Assembly: GCF_001421965.1 (NCBI RefSeq)
Contig: NZ_LMLP01000001.1
Span: 860,443-924,442, forward strand
DNA from: Sphingomonas sp. Leaf67
Lineage (GTDB): Bacteria > Pseudomonadota > Alphaproteobacteria > Sphingomonadales > Sphingomonadaceae
Direction of reading: 5' to 3'
Length of the DNA: 64,000 nt
The notes under the pieces are model-generated. The model searched no databases and had not been told where the DNA came from. It saw nothing but the letters and a program-made list of their open reading frames with translations. A program made the position numbers and the translations under genes. Positions 54,039 to 63,690 of the stretch are shown here, piece after piece. Position 1 is the first letter of the stretch, and every line of letters begins with the position of its first letter.

Positions 54039-54060
54039 TTGTTGAACCGAGGGGGGGCTC

Positions 54061-55551
54061 ATGATCGGTTGGCAGGACGAGGACGGCCGGGTGCATCGCG
54101 GTTCGCTGTTCGCGGCCTTCGCGGCGCTGGCGGACGGGCAGGCGTGGAGCTTTCCGGCACTGCGCCCGCACCACCGCGAGCCATGGCATGCGTTCACGGT
54201 ACAGATCGCGGCGATGGCGCTGATCCACGCCGATACCGACACGCTGCCGACGGGTGAGGCGGCATGGCGCGACCTGCTGACGGGCCTGACCCCCGACCTG
54301 CCGGAGGCGTGGGAACTGGTCGTCGACGACTGGTCGAAACCGGCGTTGCTGCAGCCGCCGACGCTCGCCCCGACCGACCGCGCCGCGTACAAGAATCGCA
54401 TCCCCACGCCCGACGCGCTCGACATGCTGGTGACCGCGAAGAATCACGACCTCAAACAGGAGCGCATGGCCGGCGCCAGCGATGAGGACTGGCTGTTCGC
54501 GCTGGTGACGTTGCAGACGACCGAAGGGTTTCTGGGTGCCGGCAATTACGGCATCTCGCGCATGAATGGCGGCTTTGCGTCGCGCATGAGCCTCGGCATC
54601 CGGCCGCTTGGCGGTGCGGCACGGGCGTTCCGGCGTGACGTCGCGCGGCTGGTCGCCGATGCCCGCGCGCGCGCCGACCGGCGGGCCGGCACCATGCTGC
54701 TGTGGACCGTCCCGTGGGACGGCACCCTGTCGCTGGCCTATGACGGGCTCGACGAACTCTATGTCGAAATCTGCCGCCGGGTACGGTTGCGGCGCACGCC
54801 TGCGGGCATCGAGGCGCTCGCCGCCGGGTCGAAATGCGCCCGCGTCGCGGCATCGGACCTGAAGGGTGCGACGCTCGACCCATGGGCACCGATGAAGGCG
54901 GACGGAACGACCAGCCACACCCCCAGCGGCGCGGGCTTCGGCTATCGCCAGATGGCGACGCTGCTCGACAAGACGAAGATCACCCTCCCCCGGCTCGCCA
55001 AGGCCGACCCCGCCGACGACCGGGAAGGGCTGGCGATCGTCGCCGCCGCACTGGTGCGCGGACAGGGCAAGACCGAGGGACTGCACCGCCGGACGGTCCG
55101 CACCCCCGGCGCATTGCGCGATGCAGAAGGCCGACCCCTGCCGATCAACCGCATCGGTGAGGTCGCCGGCAAGCGCGCCGAAGAGGGATTTCAGGCCAGT
55201 CGCCGCCTCAGCCGCGCGTTGATCTCACTGGTACAGGGCGGGCCTGACAAGGCGCGGCTGGACGATGACTCCGCCAAGAAAAAGATCGAACGCTGGATGA
55301 ACCGGTTCAACGAAACGGTCGACGGCATCTTCTTCGACGGACCGTTCTGGGCAGAGGTCACCGCGACCGACGACAATCATCGCATGGCCTGGCGGACGAC
55401 GCTGCGCGACATCGCCACCGACACCTTCGCCGTCGCCGCCGAAGCCGCGCCCGGTACCGAGGTCCGCCGGGTTCCGGCCCGCGCCCGCGCCGGATCGCTG
55501 CTCCACTACGAGATGAAGAAATGGGTCGAGGAGGCCGAACATGGCGAGTAA
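54061..55551 (+). CDS. cas8e: Cascade large subunit Cas8e (Cse1/CasA)
   Basis: This 496-residue large subunit of the type I-E effector recognises the PAM and recruits Cas3. Family-like text includes WHAFTVQIAAMALI near 50 and GAGNYGISRMNGGFASRMSL around 160-179, with a C-terminal helical bundle. Length is normal for the family. It opens the Cascade operon after a 489-bp non-coding stretch. The ATG at 54061 follows GAGGGGGGG at a short distance. The next gene, cse2, overlaps it by 11 bp. Confidence 0.92.
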   Translation: MIGWQDEDGRVHRGSLFAAFAALADGQAWSFPALRPHHREPWHAFTVQIAAMALIHADTDTLPTGEAAWRDLLTGLTPDLPEAWELVVDDWSKPALLQPPTLAPTDRAAYKNRIPTPDALDMLVTAKNHDLKQERMAGASDEDWLFALVTLQTTEGFLGAGNYGISRMNGGFASRMSLGIRPLGGAARAFRRDVARLVADARARADRRAGTMLLWTVPWDGTLSLAYDGLDELYVEICRRVRLRRTPAGIEALAAGSKCARVAASDLKGATLDPWAPMKADGTTSHTPSGAGFGYRQMATLLDKTKITLPRLAKADPADDREGLAIVAAALVRGQGKTEGLHRRTVRTPGALRDAEGRPLPINRIGEVAGKRAEEGFQASRRLSRALISLVQGGPDKARLDDDSAKKKIERWMNRFNETVDGIFFDGPFWAEVTATDDNHRMAWRTTLRDIATDTFAVAAEAAPGTEVRRVPARARAGSLLHYEMKKWVEEAEHGE

Positions 55552-56080
55552 CCCCGCCGCCACGGGCGCAGCCCCGACAACGGCGACACCGCCCGACGAC
55601 TGGATGCGGTCGATCTCACGACAGCTGCACGGCATGTCCAGCGGCGACCGCGCGGCATTGCGTCGGATGGAACTGACGAAATCGCCCGCGGCCGATGCGG
55701 TCGCGATCAAGATGTTGCTCCGCGCGGAAGTACCGCAATCGCGCATCGAGCAGGACTGGACCCGAATGCGTCTGATCGGCCATTTCGCCGGTCTGTTGTC
55801 GGGTACGGCCGCGCTGTATCCGCATGACGAGAAACGCGGGGTCGGCGCTGCCTTGTTCGAGGCTGGCGTTTCGGAAAAGCGGCTGCTGCGCCTGCTCGCC
55901 AGCCGTGGCGAGGCGCTGGTCGATCAGTTGGCGCTCGCCATCCGCATCCTGTCGCGGGGGCGCCAGCCGGTGAATCTGTGGGACATCTATCACCTGCTGG
56001 GCGGCGATCCGGTCAAATCGGACAGCGCCCGGCTGCGCATGGCGCGGCACTATTACGCCGCGCAGGCCAAATCGAACTGA
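55541..56080 (+). CDS. cse2: Cascade small subunit Cse2 (CasB)
   Basis: This 179-residue all-helical basic protein has the Cse2 pattern: GDRAALRRME early, LIGHFAGLLSG in the middle, RLLRLLASRGEALVDQLALA, and the conserved end NLWDIYHLLGGDPV-KSDSARLRMARHYY. A dimer of it lies along the crRNA-target duplex and holds the displaced strand. It starts inside the end of cas8e and is followed 11 bp later by cas7e. Confidence 0.93.
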   Translation: MASNPAATGAAPTTATPPDDWMRSISRQLHGMSSGDRAALRRMELTKSPAADAVAIKMLLRAEVPQSRIEQDWTRMRLIGHFAGLLSGTAALYPHDEKRGVGAALFEAGVSEKRLLRLLASRGEALVDQLALAIRILSRGRQPVNLWDIYHLLGGDPVKSDSARLRMARHYYAAQAKSN

Positions 56081-56091
56081 AGGGATTTCGC

Positions 56092-57303
56092 ATGACGACC
56101 ACCGCAACCGACGGCATCGTGCCGAAATTCATCCAGATCCATTTCCTCGCGGCATGGCCGGGTGCCTTGCTCAACCGCGACGATGCCGGCCTTGCCAAGC
56201 GCCTGCCCTTCGGCACCGCCACGCGGACCCGTGTGTCGTCGCAATGCCTGAAGCGGCATTGGCGCATGGCCGACGACCGCCACGCGCTGCATGAACTGGC
56301 GAAGCGCAACAGCGTAGAGGGCGTCCGCTCGAAACAGGCGATCGAACGCGAGGTCACCGGCCCGCTGCGCGCCCGGTTCGACAAGGATATGGTCGACGCG
56401 GTCGAGGAAGCGTTCATCACCAAATTCTATGGCAAGAACGCCAAGGACAAGCAGCAGCGGCAGGCGTTGCTGTTCGGTCGCCCCGAACTGGCATGGCTGG
56501 CGTCCGAGGCCGAACGCCTGCTCGCCGAAAGCGCCAGCGCAGCCGGGGTGAAGGCGGCGGCCGAGATCTGGGTCAAGGAACAGAAGAACAATCTGAACCA
56601 GTTGCGCGACCAGAATTTGCTGGCGGCATCGCTGGAGGCCGCGCTGTTCGGGCGGATGGTGACCAGTGACACCAAAGCCAATCGCGACGCGGCGATCCAT
56701 GTCGCCCATGCCTTCACCGTCCATGCGATGCAGGCCGAAACCGATTATTTCACCGTCGTCGACGACCTCAGCGACCGGGAACAAGGTGACGATGCCGGGG
56801 CCGCGGGCGTATTCGACACCGAACTAACCTCCGGATTGTATTACGGTTATGTCGTGGTCGACGTACCCTTGCTGGTATCGAACTTGACCGGTTGCGACCG
56901 CAAGGACTGGACCGGCGACCACGACCGGACGCTGGCCGCGCAAGTGGTCGAGCATCTCGTCCACCTCGTCGCTGAAATCTCGCCCGGTGCGAAGAAGGGA
57001 TCGACCGCGCCCTATAGCCGCGCCGAACTGGTGTTGATCGAGGCCGGCGACCGCCAGCCGCGTACGCTGGCCAACGCCTTTCGCGACGCGGTCACGACCG
57101 ATCACGATCCCGAAGGCTCGCTCGGTCAACGCACGGCTCAGGCGATGGCAAAGCACCTTACCGACTATGATACTCTTTACGAAACCGGCGAAGCTCGCCG
57201 CCATACCGCTATGCCCGACCTTGCCCTGACCGGCATCGCCAACGGCCCTCTGCGCGCGCTGGCCGCATGGGCCGGATCGGTCGTACGGGATGCGACTGCG
57301 TGA
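56092..57303 (+). CDS. cas7: Cascade backbone subunit Cas7e (Cse4/CasC)
   Basis: This 403-residue RAMP-type protein begins with FIQIHFLAAWPGALLNRDD, which contains the diagnostic Cas7e start. The thumb region with GVRSKQAIEREV and TRVSSQCLKRHWR lies near residues 41-53. Six copies form the crRNA-binding spine. The start at 56092 follows GAAGGGATTT; the longer frame upstream overlaps cse2 and is not meaningful. Its stop overlaps the cas5e GTG start. Confidence 0.95.
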   Translation: MTTTATDGIVPKFIQIHFLAAWPGALLNRDDAGLAKRLPFGTATRTRVSSQCLKRHWRMADDRHALHELAKRNSVEGVRSKQAIEREVTGPLRARFDKDMVDAVEEAFITKFYGKNAKDKQQRQALLFGRPELAWLASEAERLLAESASAAGVKAAAEIWVKEQKNNLNQLRDQNLLAASLEAALFGRMVTSDTKANRDAAIHVAHAFTVHAMQAETDYFTVVDDLSDREQGDDAGAAGVFDTELTSGLYYGYVVVDVPLLVSNLTGCDRKDWTGDHDRTLAAQVVEHLVHLVAEISPGAKKGSTAPYSRAELVLIEAGDRQPRTLANAFRDAVTTDHDPEGSLGQRTAQAMAKHLTDYDTLYETGEARRHTAMPDLALTGIANGPLRALAAWAGSVVRDATA

Positions 57304-58031
57304 AACATCTGCTGCTCGATTGCGACGCGCCGTTGATGAGCTTCGGCGGCGATCTGGTCGATGCCTATGGCGTGGTGCGCGATTTTCCGTCGAAGTCGAT
57401 GGTCGCCGGGCTGTTCGCCAATGCGCTGGGATGGGAACGCTTCGACGTCGATGCCCATGCCGCGTTGCAGGCGAGGCTGGTGATCGGATCGGCGCGGGTG
57501 GTCGAGGGACGGCGCGAGCGCGAGTTCCAGACCGCGCAGCTCGGTGCCAATGATCGCGGCTGGACCACCCGCGGGCGGGTGGAGAGGCGCGCGGGCGGTG
57601 CCGACACCTATAAATCGCCGCATATCCGCTATCGCGACATGGACGCCGATGCCCGCGTCCTGATCGCCTGTCGGCTGGAACCGGCGGACGCCGCGCCCGA
57701 TCTCGATGCATTGGCGGAGGCACTGTGCCGCCCCGAACGTCCGCTGTTTCTCGGCCGCAAGCCGTTCCTCCCGTCGCGCCCGCTGTTGCTGGGCGAGGTG
57801 GAGGCCGATACCATCCCCGACGCGCTGACGCTGGGGTTCGCGAAGATCGAGCTTCGCCACCCCGCCGCAATCCGCGCACAATGGCCGTTCGGCGAACCGA
57901 CCGGCGGCGTCGTTGCACCGGATGCGCAGACCGAGGAACTGACCGACGAACGCCACTGGCCCGCCGGGGTTCATGCCGGGCTGCGTCGGGTGATGGTCGG
58001 CCGGCTCGACTGGCCGGGGTTCACGCCATGA
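57300..58031 (+). CDS. cas5: Cascade subunit Cas5e (CasD)
   Basis: This 243-residue RAMP protein has the Cas5e-type N-terminus LLLDCDAPLMSFGG and a conserved PSKSMVAGLFANALGW segment (about 35-50). PLFLGRKPFLPSRPL (about 150-165) is typical of the family. It binds the crRNA 5' handle. The GTG start at 57300 overlaps the cas7e stop (GTGA); the longer frame beginning 11 codons earlier is not conserved in style. It overlaps cas6e by 4 bp. Confidence 0.93.
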   Translation: MKHLLLDCDAPLMSFGGDLVDAYGVVRDFPSKSMVAGLFANALGWERFDVDAHAALQARLVIGSARVVEGRREREFQTAQLGANDRGWTTRGRVERRAGGADTYKSPHIRYRDMDADARVLIACRLEPADAAPDLDALAEALCRPERPLFLGRKPFLPSRPLLLGEVEADTIPDALTLGFAKIELRHPAAIRAQWPFGEPTGGVVAPDAQTEELTDERHWPAGVHAGLRRVMVGRLDWPGFTP

Positions 58032-58798
58032 CCCTGTACCTCGCCCGTATCGGCATTGATGTCCGTGCGCTGGCGGCGTTCGCAGTGGCGCGGCGGCTGA
58101 GCGACGAGGATTTTGGTTATGCGCTGCATGCCGCGCTCCTCGCACGGTTCGGCGATGCCGCGCCGCGCCCGTTCCGGTTCCTGCCCGACCATGGGAAGGG
58201 GCCGCATCTGCTGGGCTATGTTCAGGATCGTGCCGCGTTCGACGACGCCGCAGCACTGCCAACGGCCGATACCGATGTCCAGGCGGTGTTCGACGGCGAT
58301 CCCAGGCTACAGCCGATGCCCGGGACCTGGCGGGAAGGCGCGCGCTACGGCTTCGAAGTGCGGGTGCGCCCGGTCGTACGGTTCGGCAAGACGGTTCGCG
58401 CAGAACGTGCCGGCCGATCGGACGCATGGCAGCGCAACGCGGGCGAGATCGACGCCCATGTCGCCGCGCGCGAACGGATCGAACGGGCGGGCGGCGACCC
58501 CGACACCGTCGACCGGGCGGCGGTCTATATCGACTGGCTGACAACGCGCCTCGCCGGTACCGCGACGCTGGACCATGCCGACCTCCGGCTGTTCCGCCGC
58601 ACGCGCGCCTTGCGCAATACGCACCGCAGCGAAGGACGCCGCACCCACCGGGTCGAGGGGCCGGACGCGCTGATCGGCGGAACGCTGACCATCGCCGATC
58701 CGGCGGCCTTTGCCGGGTTGCTGGCCAAGGGGATCGGGCGGCATTCCGGCTTCGGCTATGGCATGTTGCTGCTCGCCCCGCCGACCCGGGCCGGGTAG
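58028..58798 (+). CDS. cas6e: crRNA endonuclease Cas6e (CasE)
   Basis: This 256-residue RAMP ribonuclease cuts the pre-crRNA at the base of each repeat hairpin and stays bound to it. The likely catalytic residue is His34 in GYALHAALLARFG, matching the H-position of Cas6e proteins. The Gly-rich C-terminal loop GIGRHSGFGYGMLLL (about 235-250) is the RAMP signature. The repeat stem in the array (CCCCGC/GCGGGG) is its expected substrate. It is coupled to cas5e by a 4-bp overlap and followed directly by cas1. Confidence 0.94.
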   Translation: MTLYLARIGIDVRALAAFAVARRLSDEDFGYALHAALLARFGDAAPRPFRFLPDHGKGPHLLGYVQDRAAFDDAAALPTADTDVQAVFDGDPRLQPMPGTWREGARYGFEVRVRPVVRFGKTVRAERAGRSDAWQRNAGEIDAHVAARERIERAGGDPDTVDRAAVYIDWLTTRLAGTATLDHADLRLFRRTRALRNTHRSEGRRTHRVEGPDALIGGTLTIADPAAFAGLLAKGIGRHSGFGYGMLLLAPPTRAG

Positions 58799-59719
58799 AT
58801 GCTGTCCGGCCGCCTCGGCCTTGAAAAGGCTCGGATTCCCCATGCCGACCGGCAGGGGCTGGTATGGCTGGATCGCGGACGGCTGGAGGTGGAGGATGGC
58901 TGCCTGCGGTTCGTGACGGCGGGCGGCGGGGCGCTGGGCGCGGGCGATTACCAGATTCCGTATCATGCCATCTCGATCGTGTTGCTGGGGCCAGGGTCGA
59001 GCGTTACCCATGACGCGCTGCGCCTGCTCGCCCGCCATGGCTGCGCCTTGGCGGCGATCGGCGACGGGGCGGTGCGCTTCTACACCGCGCCGCCGCTGAT
59101 GCCCGACAGTTCGGCGCTGGCCCGCGCGCAGGTCCGCCGCTGGGCCGATCCGAAGCTGCGCATGGAAACCGCACGCGCCATGTACGCGATGCGCTTCGGC
59201 GAGATCGTTCGGACCCGCGACATCGCCGTGCTGCGCGGACAGGAGGGCGCGCGGATCAAGCGCGCCTATGTCCTTGCCGCCGAACGCCACGGCATCGTGT
59301 GGAACGGTCGCCGCTACGACCGCGAAAACCCGGAGGCCGGCGACCTCGCCAACCAGGCGATCAACCATGCCGGATCGGCGATGACCGCCGCCGCCGCGGT
59401 CGCCGTCGCCGCGACCGGCGCGATCCCGCAACTGGGCTTCGTCCACGAGGATTCGGGGCAGAGCTTCGTGCTCGATATCGGCGATCTGTATCGCCACGAC
59501 GTGCTGCTCGACATCGCCTTCGGCGCGGTGCGCGAAGCGCGGGCACGGGGGGCGGCGCCGATCGAACGGCTGGTCCGCAAACGCGCCGCACTGCTCTTCC
59601 GCCAGCGCAGCGTGATCCCCGGCATGATCGACCGCATCAAGGCATTATTGATGCCGGCCAGCGCGACGGAGCCGCCCGGTCCGTCCGCCGTCACGCCGCT
59701 ATCGTCCGATCACGGCTGA
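58799..59719 (+). CDS. cas1: Spacer-integration nuclease Cas1 (type I-E)
   Basis: This 306-residue integrase subunit has putative metal ligands Glu149 (RGQEGARIK), His216 (GFVHEDSG) and Asp229 (LDIGDLYR), in the order and spacing of Cas1e. With Cas2 it captures pre-spacers and inserts them at the leader end of the array. The ATG at 58799 begins on the base right after the cas6e stop. All three active-site residues are present, so adaptation should be functional. Confidence 0.95.
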   Translation: MLSGRLGLEKARIPHADRQGLVWLDRGRLEVEDGCLRFVTAGGGALGAGDYQIPYHAISIVLLGPGSSVTHDALRLLARHGCALAAIGDGAVRFYTAPPLMPDSSALARAQVRRWADPKLRMETARAMYAMRFGEIVRTRDIAVLRGQEGARIKRAYVLAAERHGIVWNGRRYDRENPEAGDLANQAINHAGSAMTAAAAVAVAATGAIPQLGFVHEDSGQSFVLDIGDLYRHDVLLDIAFGAVREARARGAAPIERLVRKRAALLFRQRSVIPGMIDRIKALLMPASATEPPGPSAVTPLSSDHG

Positions 59720-59723
59720 CGCC

Positions 59724-60050
59724 GTGCCGCTGACCGTCGTCATCACCCGCGACGTCGAGGACCGCTATCGCGGCTTCCTCGGCTCAGCGATGCTCGAACT
59801 CGCCCCCGGCGTCTACGCCCAGCCCCGCATGAGCGCCGGCGTGCGCGGCCGCATCTGGACCGTCGTCGAGGAATGGCACACCCGCCTGCGCCGTGGCAGC
59901 ATCGTCATGTGCTGGGCCGAGCCGGCATCGGCGGGTGGCCTCGGCCTGTCGGTCCTTGGCGAACCGCCCAAGGACGTGGTCGCACATGACGGCATCCTCC
60001 TGGTCCGCCGCGCATTGTCGGGACGCCAGATCCCCGAACCGCCGGGGTAA
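59724..60050 (+). CDS. cas2: Cas2 (type I-E)
   Basis: This 108-residue ferredoxin-like protein has the Cas2e text: VVITRDVEDRYRGFLGSAML, VYAQPRMSAGVRGRIW and a C-terminal tail ending PEPPG. It forms the dimeric core that clamps two Cas1 dimers. The start is GTG at 59724, four bases after the cas1 stop. It ends 67 bp before the first CRISPR repeat. Confidence 0.95.
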   Translation: MPLTVVITRDVEDRYRGFLGSAMLELAPGVYAQPRMSAGVRGRIWTVVEEWHTRLRRGSIVMCWAEPASAGGLGLSVLGEPPKDVVAHDGILLVRRALSGRQIPEPPG

Positions 60051-60117
60051 GGTTCTGAAGGGTGCGCGACAGGCGATCTTTGACATTGTGAACGAAACGA
60101 GGCAGTTGACCGGCAGA
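60051..60117 (+). promoter_or_regulatory. CRISPR leader
   Basis: These 67 bp separate the cas2 stop from the first repeat and must contain the integration-guiding leader. They include TTGACA at 60080-60085, a good -35-like box, and an A-rich tract GTGAACGAAACGAGG. A matching -10 is not clear. Repeat orientation (stem, then ATCGACCC handle at the 3' end) shows transcription to the right, so this is the leader side. Confidence 0.7.
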
Positions 60118-63100
60118 GTCTCCCCCGCACCCGCGGGGATCGACCCTTCCAATCGGATTGGGTAATCGACTTCCCCCCGTCTCCCCCGCACCCGCGGGGA
60201 TCGACCCCCGCCAACGCAAACTGCCATGTCATGTCCGCTGTCTCCCCCGCACCCGCGGGGATCGACCCTCGGGCTTGCGGGCGACGGTGGCGGCACTGGC
60301 GTCTCCCCCGCACCCGCGGGGATCGACCCTGGTGCCGGATTGCGGCAGTCGCTTCCTCGCCGTCTCCCCCGCACCCGCGGGGATCGACCCGCCGACGAGG
60401 TCGCGAACCTGGTCGCCGAAGAGTCTCCCCCGCACCCGCGGGGATCGACCCGCCGCCGAATATTCCGGATCCGACTGGATATCGTCTCCCCCGCACCCGC
60501 GGGGATCGACCCTCGCCGGCTATGATCTCGAAAACGCGCGCGAGGGTCTCCCCCGCACCCGCGGGGATCGACCCGCACTTCAGGTCGCTAAGAGCCTCAA
60601 CCTTTCGTCTCCCCCGCACCCGCGGGGATCGACCCAGGGTGCCGGCCGGGTCAAAGCCCGGCCAGCGGTCTCCCCCGCACCCGCGGGGATCGACCCGATC
60701 CTAGCACCTTGCGGAATATCAGGGGGGCGTCTCCCCCGCACCCGCGGGGATCGACCCGACCCGTTCGACTTCTACGCCGAGATCGAGGAGTCTCCCCCGC
60801 ACCCGCGGGGATCGACCCGCATTCGGGGCGCTGTGCATCGCGGTCGGCAAGTCTCCCCCGCACCCGCGGGGATCGACCCGAGCAGCGCGGCACCCTGTCG
60901 AGCATTACTTCGTCTCCCCCGCACCCGCGGGGATCGACCCCATGTGCAGTTCGGCAACACGCTGGGCGCTACGTCTCCCCCGCACCCGCGGGGATCGACC
61001 CTGCGAGAAAATCGGCCCGATCGGCCCGACCTTGTCTCCCCCGGACCCGCGGGGATCGACCGCATCCAAGTCTTGCGTTCCCAAATGCTTTCCAGTCTCC
61101 CCCGCACCCGCGGGGATCGACCCGCTCGGCACTGACGGACCACGCCTACCGGTTGGTCTCCCCCGCACCCGCGGGGATCGACCCGACGTTGCTCTCGATC
61201 GCGCTCGACAGCGCGGGTCTCCCCCGCACCCGCGGGGATCGACCCGTGAGGAAACGCTTCGGTTCGTCTACGAGGCCGTCTCCCCCGCACCCGCGGGGAT
61301 CGACCCCGGGCGGGGATGACGTTCATCGACGGTGCGCCGTCTCCCCCGCACCCGCGGGGATCGACCCCGAGGACCCCGAAGGCGAGCCGGTCGACGGTAG
61401 TCTCCCCCGCACCCGCGGGGATCGACCCGCCACCTAACGGCGGTAATCCGACTCCCACAGGTCTCCCCCGCACCCGCGGGGATCGACCCCTTGAAGACCC
61501 GGTTGAGGAAATCGAGCGCCGGTCTCCCCCGCACCCGCGGGGATCGACCTTCGGCAATGGTCTTGCGCGGCTGTCGCGGTTCGTCTCCCCCGCACCCGCG
61601 GGGATCGACCCCTGCGGGTCGACTATCCGGTGGTGATTACTGGGTCTCCCCCGCACCCGCGGGGATCGACCCGGCGTGAGCATGGCGATAGACTTCGACG
61701 CGATGTCTCCCCCGCACCCGCGGGGATCGACCCGGATTCGGCAGGCAGTGATCCTATCACCGTCGGTCTCCCCCGCACCCGCGGGGATCGACCCTTCCTG
61801 CGCATCGGCATGTTCGTGCCCCCGCTGTCTCCCCCGCACCCGCGGGGATCGACCCGGCGCAGATCAATTCGAGCGGGAACGGCGACCGTCTCCCCCGCAC
61901 CCGCGGGGATCGACCCGCTGCGAGCAAGGCCGATACCGCGCTGGACAAGTCTCCCCCGCACCCGCGGGGATCGACCCTGGTGACCAGTCGTCAGCTTGGC
62001 ATGACGATCGTCTCCCCCGCACCCGCGGGGATCGACCCGCTGGCATGGCGTGCGCTCAATGCCGGAATGCGTCTCCCCCGCACCCGCGGGGATCGACCCA
62101 TGACCACCATCATCGCAAAGCACGGCAAGACGTCTCCCCCGCACCCGCGGGGATCGACCCGCGACCGGGACGGGCTGGCATAAGGACATAGAGTCTCCCC
62201 CGCACCCGCGGGGATCGACCCCGTCCGCCGGCTGCAGCTTGATTTCGCCATCAGTCTCCCCCGCACCCGCGGGGATCGACCGCAGGTCGGCAACATCAAG
62301 CGTGGCGCGTCGACGTCTCCCCCGCACCCGCGGGGATCGACCCCTGATCGCCTACAAAAAGGGCACCGCCAACGCGTCTCCCCCGCACCCGCGGGGATCG
62401 ACCCCAGTCGCCCAAGGGCAAGGCCGTGCTGGAGGCGTCTCCCCCGCACCCGCGGGGATCGATCCCGGCTGTACGCAGGCGAATGGATGGCCTCGACGTC
62501 TCCCCCGCACCCGCGGGGATCGACCCTGGGCTTCGCGATCACGTCGGGCCGCAGCTACGTCTCCCCCGCACCCGCGGGGATCGACCCCAACAAGAACCTC
62601 GCGGCCGTCCTTAAAAGCTGTCTCCCCCGCACCCGCGGGGATCGACCCGACCCGAATGCGCTGGCATGGCGCTACGGCTGGTCTCCCCCGCACCCGCGGG
62701 GATCGACCCAATCCCGGATTCAGTGAGGGGGGAGCCGGTGCGTCTCCCCCGCACCCGCGGGGATCGACCCCGTCGTGCCATTATGGCGGATTGCGACGAC
62801 TAGTCTCCCCCGCACCCGCGGGGATCGACCCTACGAGGCTACCGACAAGCGTTTGGGCATTGGGTCTCCCCCGCACCCGCGGGGATCGACCCGACACCTC
62901 TCCCACCGCACCCAGTTGCAGCCCGTCTCCCCCGCACCCGCGGGGATCGACCCGCCGGGGGTTATCGCCCTTCGTGATGTTGCTGGTCTCCCCCGCACCC
63001 GCGGGGATCGACCCAACGGACAGGTCGGCACCACGTTGGCGCTGATGTCTCCCCCGCACCCGCGGGGATCGACCCTGCCAGCGGCGGTCAAGCGCCAGAC

Positions 63101-63430
63101 CGCCAATGTCTCCCCCGCACCCGCGGGGATCGACCCTCCTTTTCGGCCGCCACGTTGCCGCTTTCGGCGTCTCCCCTGCACCCGCGGGGATCGACCCGAC
63201 CGGTCGGCGGATAGCCCGATCAGCACCGTGTCTCCCCCGCACCCGCGGGGATCGACCGTATCTGGGACGCGTCCAGCCCATCCGGTGCCGGTCTCCCCCG
63301 CACCCGCGGGGATCGACCCCGGGCGAGCGCGTCTTCCGCGTGATTGCGCCAGTCTCCCCCGCACCCGCGGGGATCGACCCGCGGCCAAGGCGTCGGGCTT
63401 TTTCAAGCTCGAGTCTCCCTCCGCACCCGG
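60118..63430 (+). CRISPR. Type I-E CRISPR array, 54 near-perfect repeats plus a broken terminal repeat
   Basis: The 29-bp repeats start GTCTCCCCC, contain the stem CCCCGC-ACCC-GCGGGG and end ATCGACCC. They recur every 61 bp from 60118 to 63352, giving 54 copies. A 55th, at 63413, keeps only GTCTCCCTCCGCACCCG with an inserted T. There are 54 spacers, all 32 nt except the seventh (33 nt). Internal repeat changes occur at 61034, 62437 and 63169. The last base is C in 50 repeats, but G at 61034, 62254 and 63230 and T at 61522. No spacer duplication was noticed by eye. Near-uniform repeats and intact cas genes suggest an active system. Confidence 0.98.
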
Positions 63431-63436
63431 GAATGT

Positions 63437-63690
63437 TCAATTCAGACTCTGTAGACGTTTTCTGGCGAGGAAGATGTCGAGGGTGATCTCGAGCATCTGT
63501 TGGGTCTTGGAGGCGCGCTTGGTTCGGCGGTTGAAGCGGGCCAGCATGTCGCGAAACGAGGCGTTTTGGACGATTCGATCAGATGCGTCTGCGCCTTGGT
63601 CTGTTGGTGGGTTCGGGCGCGCCGATCCGCGCGAAGGCGAGGTGGTAGCAGGAGTTGGCGTCGGTGAAGATGGCGCTGATCTGGCCGGGC
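63437..63690 (-). pseudogene. IS1-family-like transposase remnant (C-terminal part, frameshifted)
   Basis: Read leftward, the last segment gives NASFRDMLARFNRRTKRASK followed by a TQQMLEITLDIFL-type end, the C-terminal pattern of IS1-family (DDE) transposases. Upstream, in another frame, IFTDANSCYHLAFARIG and QQTKAQTHLIES appear, so a frameshift lies near 63575. The N-terminal half is missing, replaced by the end of the IS256-type element at about 63688. The fragment abuts the broken last CRISPR repeat. The family call is tentative. Confidence 0.5.

Larger units (their letters stand above)
53572..54060. other. Junction between drmB and cas8e: no gene seen
   Basis: These 489 bp are less G+C-rich than their surroundings and hold no frame I can defend in either direction. 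Noted inside are a 12-bp direct repeat GTTTTCAACGAA at 53573 and 53590, right after the drmB stop, and a lone CRISPR-repeat copy at 53939-53967. A TTGATA that could be a -35 box is at 53966-53971. There is also an 8-bp inverted repeat at 54010-54038 and a strong purine-rich ribosome-binding site GAGGGGGGG just before cas8e. It is where drmC would be expected in a full DISARM operon, so it may be a scar. Confidence 0.55.
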
